A stretch of 64,000 nt of DNA from SAR202 cluster bacterium bin127 (GTDB lineage Bacteria > Chloroflexota > Dehalococcoidia > Lucifugimonadales > Lucifugimonadaceae), in the NCBI GenBank assembly GCA_002239045.1, contig MPNN01000006.1, positions 62,001 to 126,000 on the forward strand, written 5' to 3'. A model generated the notes under the pieces. The model was not told the DNA's origin and did no database searches. It saw only the letters and a program-made list of their open reading frames with translations. The translations under genes and the position numbers were made by a program. Shown piece by piece: positions 52,552 through 62,040 of the stretch. Within the stretch, counting starts at the first letter, position 1; each line of letters begins with the position of its first letter.

Positions 52552-54150
52552 TTAGGCATCGAAGTCACGGATTACTTTACCCGGCGTGGAGCCCGTCACC
52601 TCTCCGTTTGCAATCGCCGTTACGCCGTTGACGATCACCCAGTCCATACCGGTGGAGTACTGATGCGGGTCGGTGAAGGAATTGTTCTGTTTGATGTTGT
52701 CGAGATCGAAAACCAGGACATCCGCAAACATTCCTCGTACGATACGACCGCGACGCGTCAGATTCAGTCGGCTAGCTCCAAGCGCAGTCATCTTGAAGAT
52801 CGCTTCCTCAAACGAGAGCAGGTTGCGTGCCTTGACGAACGTTTCCAAATGGCGCGAGTTCGTCGCATAGCTGCGAGGATGTGGCTTTCCGGATGAAAGG
52901 GGTCCCGTAGTTCGTAGCGAACTTCCGTCAGAGCATACGGTCATCAACCGCCACTGCGCGATCGTCTCGACGTCGGATTCCTCCATGGAGTTCAATACAT
53001 AGGAGCCGTCGGATTGTTCATATAGTCGAAGCGCTGCTTCAGCCGGTCCGCATCCCATCTCGTCGCCGATTTCCGAAAGGTTCATGCCTTCATAGTCGGT
53101 GTTAGGTGGGAAATGGGCGACGACAGAACCGACGGCGCCGTGGTTACGGCTGATGTAGTACTCGGTGTCCACGCGCATCTTCGCCCTCAAATCGGCGTCT
53201 TGTAGCCGGTCCAGAGTCGCATCTCTACCGCCGGTCAACGCCCACCGTGCAAACATTGCTCCGCTGAAGCCGGTGCTTGACCATGAATAGGGGTATTGGT
53301 CGCCGGCAAGGTCGATTCCTTCGTCAATAGCGCGTTCGAAACCTTCCAGTAACTCAGGTCCGCGTCCCCAGAATTTCGGACCAACCGCTTTGACGTGAGA
53401 AACCTGTATGCGTCCGCCAGTACGACGCCCGATTTCGATGGCTTCGGCGTGCGCCGGGAAGAGGCCGCAGAGATCATCCGCTTCGGAGCGAATGTGCGAC
53501 GAATAGAGTTTGTTGCGATCGGCGACTGGCTGATTGAGCGCAATCACCTCATCGGTCAACGAATACGAACCGGGTGCATACCACAGACCCGTCGACATAC
53601 CCAATGCACCTGCATCAAGGCTTTCTTCAACGAGCCGCGTCATGTGCGCGAGTTCATCAATGGTCGGGCCGCGATTGTCCATGCCCATAACCGCGGCGCG
53701 GACGGTTCCGTGTCCGACCTGAGTGGCGACGTTGATTGTCGAACCGCGTTGTTCGAGCGCGTTTAGATAGCCGTCGAAGTTCTCCCAATCGACATCGAAC
53801 GTGCCTTCACCACCGCGCGTGAGACGTTCCCTCAATTGATCTTTCGCCGCGCCGTAGAGTGGGGCGCAGAAGCTCATGCCGCAGTTGCCGAAGTACTCGA
53901 GCGTCACACCCTGCGTGAGCTTCGAGTCTGCCATAGGATCCACGAGAAATGAAGCATCGGAGTGAGTGTGCAGGTCGATGAAGCCGGGTGTTACCGATTT
54001 CCCGGTCGCGTTGATTGTCGTCTTGGCCTCGGCGCTGCTGAGGTCACCGACAGTCTCGATAGTGTCGCCAGCGATGCCTACGTCGGCGAGAATGCCCGGT
54101 AGACCGCTACCGTCGTGTACCGTACCCCCAACAATTTTGATATCCAGCAT
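52552..54150 (-). CDS. N-acyl-D-amino-acid deacylase (D-aminoacylase) family protein
   Basis: A 532-aa amidohydrolase-superfamily enzyme. Family features include IKIVGGTVHDGSG, PGFIDLHTHSD (metal HxH), the bridging-Cys region FGNCGMSFCAP, SHIRSEAD and VCSDGSS. Members remove acyl groups from N-acyl-D-amino acids or related amides, in the cytoplasm. It is the first gene of the leftward run that continues through the second amidohydrolase into ccmA-E. It is divergent from the FAH gene. Confidence 0.92.
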   Translation of the reverse strand: MLDIKIVGGTVHDGSGLPGILADVGIAGDTIETVGDLSSAEAKTTINATGKSVTPGFIDLHTHSDASFLVDPMADSKLTQGVTLEYFGNCGMSFCAPLYGAAKDQLRERLTRGGEGTFDVDWENFDGYLNALEQRGSTINVATQVGHGTVRAAVMGMDNRGPTIDELAHMTRLVEESLDAGALGMSTGLWYAPGSYSLTDEVIALNQPVADRNKLYSSHIRSEADDLCGLFPAHAEAIEIGRRTGGRIQVSHVKAVGPKFWGRGPELLEGFERAIDEGIDLAGDQYPYSWSSTGFSGAMFARWALTGGRDATLDRLQDADLRAKMRVDTEYYISRNHGAVGSVVAHFPPNTDYEGMNLSEIGDEMGCGPAEAALRLYEQSDGSYVLNSMEESDVETIAQWRLMTVCSDGSSLRTTGPLSSGKPHPRSYATNSRHLETFVKARNLLSFEEAIFKMTALGASRLNLTRRGRIVRGMFADVLVFDLDNIKQNNSFTDPHQYSTGMDWVIVNGVTAIANGEVTGSTPGKVIRDFDA

Positions 54151-54301
54151 GTTCCCCGCACCTTAGTTACAAATGAAGCCGTTGAGTGGATTTTAACGGG
54201 TTTTCTTGGCAACACTCGAAACAGGTCGGCCTGCGGGTTTGCGAATCTTTAACTTAAACTTGCTTGAAGATTTCACAATCCAGCAACCAGGGAGCGAAAG
54301 A

Positions 54302-55063
54302 TTGAAGTTCGTCAGATTTGAGAACGGCGGCAGTGCGATGTACGGCATCGTCAAAGACGACAACACGGTGGTCGAGATATCCAACTCGCCCATCGGTCAG
54401 TCGTACGAGAAAACGGGTAACTCTTACGATTTGGCCGACGTTAAGATACTTGCGCCGAACCCGAACCCCATCAAGATGTTGTGTTTGGCCCGCAACTACC
54501 GATCTCATCTCCACGGTGTTGCAGAACCTACTCGCCCGGAACCTTTCTACAAGACACCGACCGCGATCATTGGTCCCGGCGACCCCATCAAGGTAACTGC
54601 CGACTCGGGCCTAGTGGTCTGCGAATCCGAACTCGTCGTGATTATGGGCAAGCGAGCCAAGAACGTTAGTGAAGAGGATGCGCTGGATTATGTATTCGGC
54701 TATACCGCGGGCAATGATGTCAGCGCACGCGAATGGCAGAGCGATGATACGCAATGGTGGCGCGCCAAATCGGCCGACACATTCGGTCCAACCGGACCGT
54801 TCATCGTTACCGACATCGATCCGCAGGACGTCAACATCCGCGGTCTGGTAAACGGCGTTGAAGGGCAGAAGTGCCACTCCTCCGAGATGATCTTTGATGT
54901 CCGGCAATCGATCAGCTTCATCTCGCGGTACGTCACCTTAGAATGCGGCGACATGCTTTGGACCGGCACATCCGGCACCACTCCGCCGATCAACGTCGGC
55001 GGAGACGTCACGGTAGAAATCGACAAGATCGGTGTGCTTCACAACCCGGTCGAGGCCGCGTAA
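54302..55063 (+). CDS. Fumarylacetoacetate hydrolase (FAH) family protein
   Basis: A 253-aa protein. TTG 54302 is preferred because GGAG lies 7 nt upstream and the product starts MKFVRFENG as in relatives. A short N-terminal domain is followed by the FAH core: LCLARNYRSHLHG, the metal site around VCESELVVIMGKRA and DYVFGYTAGNDVSAR, and DMLWTGTSGTTPP. Members are divalent-metal hydrolases, decarboxylases or isomerases in aromatic or oxoacid catabolism; the substrate is open. Confidence 0.9.
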   Translation: MKFVRFENGGSAMYGIVKDDNTVVEISNSPIGQSYEKTGNSYDLADVKILAPNPNPIKMLCLARNYRSHLHGVAEPTRPEPFYKTPTAIIGPGDPIKVTADSGLVVCESELVVIMGKRAKNVSEEDALDYVFGYTAGNDVSAREWQSDDTQWWRAKSADTFGPTGPFIVTDIDPQDVNIRGLVNGVEGQKCHSSEMIFDVRQSISFISRYVTLECGDMLWTGTSGTTPPINVGGDVTVEIDKIGVLHNPVEAA

Positions 55064-55092
55064 CCGGCACCCGAGCTGACAATCAATCTCTT

Positions 55093-56007
55093 CTAACTGG
55101 CGCCGAAGTAGGTCGAGAGATCGCCTTCGGTGAGCCAGTAGAAGACGAGATACGCACCTACCACCGCGAGGATGACCGCGGAAGCGCGCTCAACGTACTG
55201 CATCGATCTTCGGAGCGGATTCAAGATGGCGCTCTTGAACAACGCGATGCCGATGGTGACCAACATGATTAGGAATGCCATCCCGCCAGCGTAGGCGACG
55301 AACTGTATCAATCCCGAAAAGAATCCCTCGCGACCGAACGAGCTGGTCACAACGCTCAAGAAAAGCGGTAGCGTGCAACTCAGAGACGCCAACGCGTAGC
55401 TGACGCCGAAGAGGAAGTATCCGCCAAGCGTCGACACTCTTGGATCTCCGACGCGGTCCGCCATGCGCTGCGCGACGCCGGTGTAGATCTTTCCGCCGAC
55501 GAGGATGTAGGCCGCAATCAGCGTCATCACGATCCCGAGTGTGAAGCCGATCCACGGCAATGCTTCTTTGACAAGCTCTTGGCTCGCCGATACCAAAAGC
55601 CCGGCGGCACCGAAGAGGGCCACGAATCCAACGCCCATCGCCAGACTTACGTAGATGGCTTTCGATCCGCGTTTGGCAACTCCGGCTAAGCTTGTGTCGC
55701 CATCGACATCAGATTCGTCCCGCAGATAGATCGTCAGGTAGGCGGGCAACATCACAAATCCGCAAGGATTTACCGCGGCGACCATACCGGCCACGAATGC
55801 GTAACCGAACGGCAAAAGATCGCCAATGTTGGTGACCCACGACGTCGACGTGCTCTGGATCCCCAGGACGTTGCCGACGGTGTCGTTAGCGCCTGGGCCT
55901 TGGAGGACCCCCGTCACAAAGGCGATAACCAGCAACAGAACGGCGCCAATGGCGGTGGTAAGCTGGATCGGCGTAATCGGTTGGGCAAGTGGCCCCGGCA
56001 ATTTCAT
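55093..56007 (-). CDS. ccdA: CcdA/DsbD-like cytochrome c biogenesis transmembrane protein
   Basis: A 304-aa membrane protein with a short soluble N-terminal part and a hydrophobic core. The two redox Cys of the CcdA/DsbD family are visible as NPCGF (Cys82) and SLSCTLPL (Cys211). It should carry reducing equivalents from cytoplasmic thioredoxin across the membrane to keep apocytochrome heme-binding Cys reduced. This complements the ccm genes 4 kb away. It is convergent with the FAH gene (29-nt gap). Confidence 0.9.
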   Translation of the reverse strand: MKLPGPLAQPITPIQLTTAIGAVLLLVIAFVTGVLQGPGANDTVGNVLGIQSTSTSWVTNIGDLLPFGYAFVAGMVAAVNPCGFVMLPAYLTIYLRDESDVDGDTSLAGVAKRGSKAIYVSLAMGVGFVALFGAAGLLVSASQELVKEALPWIGFTLGIVMTLIAAYILVGGKIYTGVAQRMADRVGDPRVSTLGGYFLFGVSYALASLSCTLPLFLSVVTSSFGREGFFSGLIQFVAYAGGMAFLIMLVTIGIALFKSAILNPLRRSMQYVERASAVILAVVGAYLVFYWLTEGDLSTYFGAS

Positions 56008-56270
56008 GTCATGACTCCCGTGTTGACGAAACTAACGATGTGATCGCGATTGCTTAAATCTGCGAGCGACAACCGATGCATGTAAAGAATAACGACTCGA
56101 ACTGGGATTTGGTCGCATGTCATCCGTCCGAATGATCGATTGATGCCGTTGAAATAGCTCTTTGTGATACCATCGAACATTGGTTCCAAAGGTCAAATTG
56201 ATGCTTTGGAGGCGCTTCGCGCGCCATGTGAAAGCCTAAGACACGACGATCAGGAGATCACCTTACTACC
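56008..56270. promoter_or_regulatory. Leader/promoter region of the rpsB-ispG operon
   Basis: This 263-bp gap lies between the divergent ccdA and rpsB and contains no plausible gene. A short GC-rich hairpin (GGCGC/GCGCC, 56211-56225) and an AGGAG at about 56250 precede rpsB. No convincing -10/-35 pair or known S2 leader could be assigned by eye. Confidence 0.4.
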
Positions 56271-57131
56271 TTGACGACCGAAACCGTAGCTGCCGAGACA
56301 CAAGTCGCAGCCGCAGAATCCGAAGAACTTGAGCCCTTGACCGTCGAAGGGCTTTACCGCGCTGGAGTGCACCTTGGCCATCTTTCGAAGCGCTGGCACC
56401 CGCGCATGCGTGACTACATCCGACTTAAGCACCAAAAACGCCATGTTCTGGACATGGACAAAACTATCGAATCGATAGAGGCGGCGAAGACCGCGGTGCG
56501 TGAAATTGTCGCGGCCGGTGGTGAATGCCTCATGGTCGGAACGAAGCCCCAAGCGCGAACCGAGATCGAGCGACTGGCCAAATCGGTTGGCGCTTCGTAC
56601 ATCACCTCTAGATGGCTCGGCGGCACCATGACCAACTTCGCCACGATATCTCGTCGTATCGAAGCGCTCATCCAACTTGAGGAGGACTTCGCCAAAGGCG
56701 AGGTGCAGGCGCACACGAAGCGCGAACTGTTGATGAAGCAGACCGAGGTTAAACGGCTCAATAAGTTTTTCGGCGGCATCAAAGAGATCGCCAAACTGCC
56801 TGACGTTTTATTCGTGGTTGGAATTGACCGTGAGAAGCACGCGGTCAAAGAGGCCACCGATCTGAACATACCGGTAGTCGCCATCGTGGATACAAATTGC
56901 GATCCGAGTACGATCACGTACCCGATCCCAGGAAATGATGATTCACACGCTTCGATCTCACTGATCGCCCGTCACGTCGCGGCCGCGATCTCCGAAGGTC
57001 GAGAACTCGCTGCGGCGCGGGAGCGCGAACGAGTGGCGGTTCAAGCCGAACGCGACGCGCAAGAAGCAGCAATGGCAGCGGCTCGCGCGGCTGCGGCGGC
57101 ACGGTCGAAACAACAGAACTCGAATAGCTAG
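56271..57131 (+). CDS. rpsB: 30S ribosomal protein S2
   Basis: A 286-aa S2 from TTG 56271. Hallmarks are GVHLGHLSKRWHPRMRDYI (in part HLGHLSKRWHP), GTKPQAR, SRWLGGTMTNF and VAIVDTNCDPS. A ~25-residue acidic N-terminal extension and a ~30-residue Ala/Arg-rich C-terminal tail extend the core. It is the first gene of a nine-gene housekeeping run in the same direction. Confidence 0.97.
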   Translation: MTTETVAAETQVAAAESEELEPLTVEGLYRAGVHLGHLSKRWHPRMRDYIRLKHQKRHVLDMDKTIESIEAAKTAVREIVAAGGECLMVGTKPQARTEIERLAKSVGASYITSRWLGGTMTNFATISRRIEALIQLEEDFAKGEVQAHTKRELLMKQTEVKRLNKFFGGIKEIAKLPDVLFVVGIDREKHAVKEATDLNIPVVAIVDTNCDPSTITYPIPGNDDSHASISLIARHVAAAISEGRELAAARERERVAVQAERDAQEAAMAAARAAAAARSKQQNSNS

Positions 57132-57185
57132 TCAACACGACTGCTAAACACCCACCAAAATCATTCGAAACGGAGTTGTCACCCA

Positions 57186-57692
57186 ATGGCTAATATCAGC
57201 ACCGCGCAGATCAAGGAGTTGCGCGAAATGACTGGTGCTGGGATCATGGACTCGAAACGAGCTCTTGAGGCGGCAGACGGAGACATCAAAGCTGCTGCTC
57301 AGGCGCTCATGGAAGAGGGTTTGGCCTCCGCTGCAAAGCGTGCCGGACGCGAGGCTGGAGAAGGCGTAATCGAGGCATACATCCACACCGGATCCAGGGT
57401 CGGCTCGCTGGTCGAACTTAATTGCGAGACCGACTTTGTAGCGCGCACACCAGAATTCAAAGCCTTGGCTCGAGACTTGGCGATGCAGGTCGCCGCGATG
57501 AGTCCTCGTTACGTTGATCGTGAATCAATCCCGGAAGACGCCGGTGAAGTGTCTGAAGATGAAATATTGCTTGACCAGATGTACATCCGAGACAACAGCG
57601 TAAAAGTCGCGGATCTGGTCACTGAGATGGTCTCAAAGGTCGGGGAAAACGTCAAGGTCGGACGCATCGAGAGGTTTGCGCTCGGCGAATAA
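57186..57692 (+). CDS. tsf: Elongation factor Ts (short form)
   Basis: A 168-aa EF-Ts, shorter than the ~280 aa of enterobacterial forms and close to the compact forms known in Thermus and some other phyla. The UBA-like start (IKELREMTGAGIMDSKRAL) and the TDFV motif for EF-Tu contact (ELNCETDFVART) are intact. It exchanges GDP for GTP on EF-Tu. It lies 54 nt after rpsB, the usual order. Confidence 0.97.
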   Translation: MANISTAQIKELREMTGAGIMDSKRALEAADGDIKAAAQALMEEGLASAAKRAGREAGEGVIEAYIHTGSRVGSLVELNCETDFVARTPEFKALARDLAMQVAAMSPRYVDRESIPEDAGEVSEDEILLDQMYIRDNSVKVADLVTEMVSKVGENVKVGRIERFALGE

Positions 57693-57710
57693 GCAAAGGA
57701 GCACCGTGCT

Positions 57711-58481
57711 TTGCGGTCGACGCCACGCTACAGCCGCATCTTGCTGAAACTCAGCGGCGAGTCGTTCAAAGGCGGCAAGAACTTCGGCATCGATTACCAG
57801 ACGGTCAGATACATCGCCGGCGAAATCAAACAGGTTCATGACGCCGGTGTCGGTATCGGAGTCGTTGTGGGCGGCGGTAACATGTGGCGGGGCACCGACT
57901 ATGAAGCTCAAGGGATGGATCGTTCCAGCGCTGATCACGCCGGAATGCTCGCGACCGTGATGAATGCGTTGGTCTTACATGACCAACTCGAACGCGACGG
58001 TATTCCGGTGAGAACGATGACGGCGATACCGATGCCCACAGTCGCCGAACCTTATGTCAGATCTCGGGCGCTGCACCATCTCGAACGTGGCCGCACGCTC
58101 ATCTTCGCCGCCGGAACCGGCAACCCATTCATGTCGACCGACACCGCCGCAAGCCTGCGGGCGCTCGAAATGAATGCCGGCATTCTCGTGATGGCCAAAA
58201 ATGGCGTCGACGGAGTTTACGATGCGGACCCGGCGACCGTCCCGACGGCGAAGAAATTCGACCACATCACCCATCACAGAGCGTTGGAACTCGGCCTGCA
58301 AGCACTCGATTCAACCGCGTTATCGCTCGCGATGGACAACAAGATGCCGATCATCGTGTTTGATATGTTCAAACTTGGCAATTTAGCAGGTATCGTTAGC
58401 GGTGGATATGTCGGTACCCGGATCACCGTTGATGCTGCGGGCGAACAACTGCATATGCCGCAACAGGCGTCGGCCTCATAG
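57711..58481 (+). CDS. pyrH: UMP kinase
   Basis: A 256-aa UMP kinase of the amino-acid-kinase fold from TTG 57711, with GGAG 9 nt upstream. It shows ILLKLSGESF, GVVVGGGNMWRG, FAAGTGNPFMSTDTAA and MAKNGVDGVYDADP. It phosphorylates UMP to UDP for pyrimidine and cell-wall precursor synthesis. It sits 18 nt after tsf, within the classic tsf-pyrH-frr order. Confidence 0.97.
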   Translation: MRSTPRYSRILLKLSGESFKGGKNFGIDYQTVRYIAGEIKQVHDAGVGIGVVVGGGNMWRGTDYEAQGMDRSSADHAGMLATVMNALVLHDQLERDGIPVRTMTAIPMPTVAEPYVRSRALHHLERGRTLIFAAGTGNPFMSTDTAASLRALEMNAGILVMAKNGVDGVYDADPATVPTAKKFDHITHHRALELGLQALDSTALSLAMDNKMPIIVFDMFKLGNLAGIVSGGYVGTRITVDAAGEQLHMPQQASAS

Positions 58482-58522
58482 GTTTGCCGCCATTAAACGC
58501 ATCAGTTGACCGGCGGCAAACC
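58481..58522 (+). other. Intergenic hairpin between pyrH and frr
   Basis: A perfect 11-bp inverted repeat, GGTTTGCCGCC (58481-58491) and GGCGGCAAACC (58512-58522), with a 20-nt loop. It begins on the last base of the pyrH stop codon. No T-run follows, so it is more likely a processing or stability element than a terminator. Confidence 0.55.
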
Positions 58523-58584
58523 GTTGGCGACTAGCAAAAGAGCTAATCAGGACCACCTGCCCGTAGAGCAAGAGAGGTGTTTGG

Positions 58585-59151
58585 ATGTTGGAAGAAACTT
58601 TGGATGACGCAAGTACCCGGATGGACTCATCAGTGAGTGTCTTCGAAGATGATCTGGACGGTTTTCGAACCAACCAGGCATCGACAACGCTCGTCTCAAA
58701 GATGCAGGTCGGTGTCGACATGGGCGGCGCGACCGACACTTTGTTGATGAATCAACTTGCGATGATCGCTGTTGAAAGCGCCAGAACGATCAAGATTGAG
58801 GCGTTTTATCCGGAGGCTGCGGCTGCGATTGTGAGGGCCATCCAGATGTCGGACCTCGGATTGAATCCCCGCGTAGATGGCCAGACGATCCGACTGATAT
58901 TGCCAGAACTTACGCAGGAACGACGACAAGAACTAGTCAGAATGGCTCGTCGAAGGGCTGAAGACGCGCGGGTGTCGATACGCAACGTCCGCCGCGACGC
59001 CCAGAGCATGATCCGCGAGATCCAAACCGAAGGCGAGGCTTCGGAGGATGATTGCAAACGCGCTTCGAAATCGCTCCAGGATTTGACCGACGAAGCGGTC
59101 GGTCGCGTCAGCGAACTTTTGACCAACAAAGAAGAACAAATTCTCGAATAG
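58585..59151 (+). CDS. frr: Ribosome recycling factor
   Basis: A 188-aa RRF with the normal length and layout. It has an N-terminal helix (LDGFRTNQASTTLVSKMQV, in part FRTNQAST), the beta-rich domain (LPELTQERRQELVRMARRR, in part LTQERRQELV) and the long C-terminal helices ending EEQILE. It splits post-termination ribosomes with EF-G. It follows pyrH after 103 nt. Confidence 0.97.
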   Translation: MLEETLDDASTRMDSSVSVFEDDLDGFRTNQASTTLVSKMQVGVDMGGATDTLLMNQLAMIAVESARTIKIEAFYPEAAAAIVRAIQMSDLGLNPRVDGQTIRLILPELTQERRQELVRMARRRAEDARVSIRNVRRDAQSMIREIQTEGEASEDDCKRASKSLQDLTDEAVGRVSELLTNKEEQILE

Positions 59152-59199
59152 CCGGTAGTCAATCGGTATCCGAGCACATTTGACATCTGCGAGGCCACA

Positions 59200-60003
59200 G
59201 TGAATTCTGCAACTGAGGACGCGATCAACGAAACGGATTCATCCGTATCGCTCGTCGAATCTGAGGCCATCGAATCCGGTCAAAATGGGCTGGCACCAGA
59301 TATCCGAGTTCCCAATCACGTCGCGATCATCATGGATGGCAACGCACGATGGGCCGAACAGCACCAATTGAGTGTTGCTCGAGGCCATCGCGCCGGATAC
59401 GAAAACATCGGTAGAGTGGCAAGGGCGCTGGCGAAAATCGGAGTGAAGCAGTCCACCTTGTTCGCGTTTTCAACGGAGAACTGGGATCGGCCGGAGGACG
59501 AAGTTCAAGCTTTGATGGACCTGGCTTTTGAGGCGATTGAACGCGGCGTCCAGCAATTTCATGCCGACGGTGTACGACTTCGCCACGTCGGTTATGAAGA
59601 ACGATTGCCGGCGGACATGATCGCCAAGATCAAGCAAGCAGAGAAATTGACGCGTAAAAACAGCGTTTTCGCACTGAATTTGGCGTTCGACTACGGCGGT
59701 CGGCACGAGATTGTTAACGCCGTCAAGAGAATAGTTGCCGACGGCGTGCCAGCCGAAAAGATCGATGATGACTTGGTGGGGCGGTACCTGTTCACTTCAG
59801 GCATCCCCGACCCGGACTTGGTAATCAGAACTGGTGGCGAGTTCCGTATCAGTAATTTCATGATCTGGCAGTCGGCATATTCCGAGTTCTACTCGTCGAG
59901 TGTTATGTGGCCGGAATTTGGCGATGAAGAGATCAAAAAGGCCATCGCAGCCTACTCCGAACGTCAGCGCCGATTTGGCCGACGTCCAAAGCAGTCAAAA
60001 TAG
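59200..60003 (+). CDS. uppS: Isoprenyl transferase / undecaprenyl diphosphate synthase
   Basis: A 267-aa cis-prenyltransferase from GTG 59200. Its hallmarks are HVAIIMDGNARWA (catalytic Asp46), RGHRAGYEN, FSTENWDRP, LNLAFDYGGRHEI and IRTGGEFRISNFMIWQ. The first ~37 residues are an extra acidic extension. It makes the lipid carrier for cell-envelope polysaccharides and sits just before cdsA. Confidence 0.96.
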   Translation: MNSATEDAINETDSSVSLVESEAIESGQNGLAPDIRVPNHVAIIMDGNARWAEQHQLSVARGHRAGYENIGRVARALAKIGVKQSTLFAFSTENWDRPEDEVQALMDLAFEAIERGVQQFHADGVRLRHVGYEERLPADMIAKIKQAEKLTRKNSVFALNLAFDYGGRHEIVNAVKRIVADGVPAEKIDDDLVGRYLFTSGIPDPDLVIRTGGEFRISNFMIWQSAYSEFYSSSVMWPEFGDEEIKKAIAAYSERQRRFGRRPKQSK

Positions 60004-60021
60004 TCCTGAGCAATAATCGGC

Positions 60022-60906
60022 GTGTCTCGGGAAAACAATTCGGTTAGTCCTAGATCTGGTTCCGAATCATCCGAACTCTTCCTCCGACTGATCTCGGCAG
60101 CTGTTGGACTCCCGCTGTTGGGTTTGGCTCTCTATTTCGGGTTCTGGCCCGTTTCAGTCATCGCAATCGGCGTAGCCGCGATCGTTGGACTAGAGACGCG
60201 ATGGATGGCCTATGGTCGGTCCGGCTCATTTACGACGCATGAAGCGATCGCGATGCTTACGGGAGCGGTCGTTGCAGGTGTCAGCGTATTCGCTGCTGCG
60301 CTTGCTGAACTGGAAATCGATGCCGGCGTCGCCTCATCAACGGCCACGGCGATTGGAATCGTCATCGCGTTGGTGTTGATAGAAATCGTCATCACGTCAC
60401 GTTTCAAGCAAGTCGTCGCGGTGCGACGGAATTTGACCCTCTCGTACGGTGTTTTCGCCGTGTTGGCAGTTACGATGCTGCCTTTTATCTTGACGAAAGA
60501 CGATGGGCGCGAGCTCTTGACGTTCGTGATCTTGGCGGTTTTTTCCGCGGATACTGGCGCATACTTTGTCGGCAAGGCGTTTGGGAAACGGAAAATGGCC
60601 CCGAACGTGAGTCCAGGTAAGACATGGGAAGGATTCGCGGGTGGCGTCGTAGCCGCGTTGATCGCCGCCTGGGTGCTATCAAACCTGCTGTCGCTCGACT
60701 TCACAGTCGCCAAAATCGCAAGCATCGGGGTGGCGATTGCCGTTCTAGGGGTTGCGGGCGATCTCGGCGAGTCGTGGATCAAACGGCTGTCAGGTGTCAA
60801 GGATTCCGGAGGAATCATCCCCGGCCACGGTGGGCTCATGGACCGCCTAGACGCGCTGGCCCCAAACTTCGTATTCATATACTTCATCGATAGATGGTTA
60901 GTATGA
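60022..60906 (+). CDS. cdsA: Phosphatidate cytidylyltransferase
   Basis: A 294-aa membrane enzyme with about eight helices, from GTG 60022. The CdsA signature is complete near the C-terminus (SWIKRLSGVKDSGGIIPGHG, then GLMDRLDAL), preceded by SPGKTWEGFAGG. It makes CDP-diacylglycerol, the precursor of anionic phospholipids. It overlaps dxr (ATGA). Confidence 0.96.
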   Translation: MSRENNSVSPRSGSESSELFLRLISAAVGLPLLGLALYFGFWPVSVIAIGVAAIVGLETRWMAYGRSGSFTTHEAIAMLTGAVVAGVSVFAAALAELEIDAGVASSTATAIGIVIALVLIEIVITSRFKQVVAVRRNLTLSYGVFAVLAVTMLPFILTKDDGRELLTFVILAVFSADTGAYFVGKAFGKRKMAPNVSPGKTWEGFAGGVVAALIAAWVLSNLLSLDFTVAKIASIGVAIAVLGVAGDLGESWIKRLSGVKDSGGIIPGHGGLMDRLDALAPNFVFIYFIDRWLV

Positions 60907-62027
60907 AAAAGCGAATTGCAATCCTCGGCTCGACAGGGTCGGTCGGTACGCAGACGCTAGACGTCATCCGCCAGTTTCCAGATGATTTCGAGGTGGTAGG
61001 CCTCTCCGCTGGCAACAACGTCGACGAACTCACCAAACAGATTGCGGAGTTTGAACCGGCATATTTCAGTTGTCTCGACGATTCGATCACTGAGATTGGC
61101 AGTGCCCAACGGATATCCATGCCGGACTTGGCAACTCATCCAGACGTTGAGTTTGTAATGCACGCCACGTCGGGTGTTGAAGGATTGCCATGTGCGATCG
61201 CCGCGCTCAGTGCGGGCAAAAACGTCGGACTATCCAACAAAGAATCGATCGTCATGGCGGGTGGTCACCTTAAGCGCGTCGCCGACGAGAACGGTGGCAC
61301 CATATTGCCCATCGACTCTGAACCTAGCGCACTCTGGCAATGCGTGATCGGCGAAACATCTAATCCGAAGCGCTACATCATCACCGCATCCGGCGGAGCG
61401 TTTCGGGATCGGACGCCTCGGGAACTGGCCAATGTAACGCCTGAGGAGGCGTTAAAGCACCCTACTTGGTCGATGGGAAAAAAGATAACCATCGATTCCG
61501 CAACCTTGATGAATAAAGCGTTTGAGGTTATCGAAACCGCGTCGCTCTTTGACGCGGAATTGGACGAGATCGACGTGGTGATACATCGGCAGAGCATCGT
61601 CCACTCGTTAGTAGAGATGGAGGACGGGTCGATCAAGGCCCAACTTAGCCTGCCCGATATGCGTCACCCGATTCAGTTCGCTCTGTTCTACCCGGAACGG
61701 CGGCCCAACGAAACATTGCCTAAATTCGACCTGCTAGATGGTCACGAATTGACGTTTGAAGCGATGGACTCTTCGAAATATCCATGTTTCGATCTAGCGA
61801 TGAAGTACGCGCGAATCGGCGGCACTTATAACGCAGTCTTAGCTGGAGCCGATGAGGCGGCGGTTGATCTGTTCTTGGGTCGGAAGATCAAATTCACTGA
61901 GATCGCGAAAGAGATCCAGTTGACCATCGACCTACACGAAGCAAAGACCGACTACACCGTGCAAGACGCCATTGCCGCCGCCCAGTGGGCATACAAAACT
62001 ACGACTATGCGCCACGCACGCACGTAA
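60903..62027 (+). CDS. dxr: 1-deoxy-D-xylulose 5-phosphate reductoisomerase
   Basis: A 374-aa MEP-pathway enzyme. ATG 60903 (MKKRIAILGSTGSVGTQTL) gives the classic 4-nt ATGA overlap with cdsA; ATG 60894 is also possible. It has the NADPH-binding start GSTGSVG, NKESIVMAG, the metal/substrate region PIDSEPSALWQC, SGGAFRD and WSMGKKITIDSATLMNK. It converts DXP to MEP. With ispG downstream it marks MEP-pathway isoprenoid synthesis. Confidence 0.97.
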   Translation: MKKRIAILGSTGSVGTQTLDVIRQFPDDFEVVGLSAGNNVDELTKQIAEFEPAYFSCLDDSITEIGSAQRISMPDLATHPDVEFVMHATSGVEGLPCAIAALSAGKNVGLSNKESIVMAGGHLKRVADENGGTILPIDSEPSALWQCVIGETSNPKRYIITASGGAFRDRTPRELANVTPEEALKHPTWSMGKKITIDSATLMNKAFEVIETASLFDAELDEIDVVIHRQSIVHSLVEMEDGSIKAQLSLPDMRHPIQFALFYPERRPNETLPKFDLLDGHELTFEAMDSSKYPCFDLAMKYARIGGTYNAVLAGADEAAVDLFLGRKIKFTEIAKEIQLTIDLHEAKTDYTVQDAIAAAQWAYKTTTMRHART

Positions 62028-62040
62028 TTCGTTTACCTCG

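Noticed and set aside
56160..56270. A ribosomal protein S2 leader regulatory RNA
   Set aside because: Only a 5-bp hairpin is visible; no match to a known S2 leader could be established without a covariance search.
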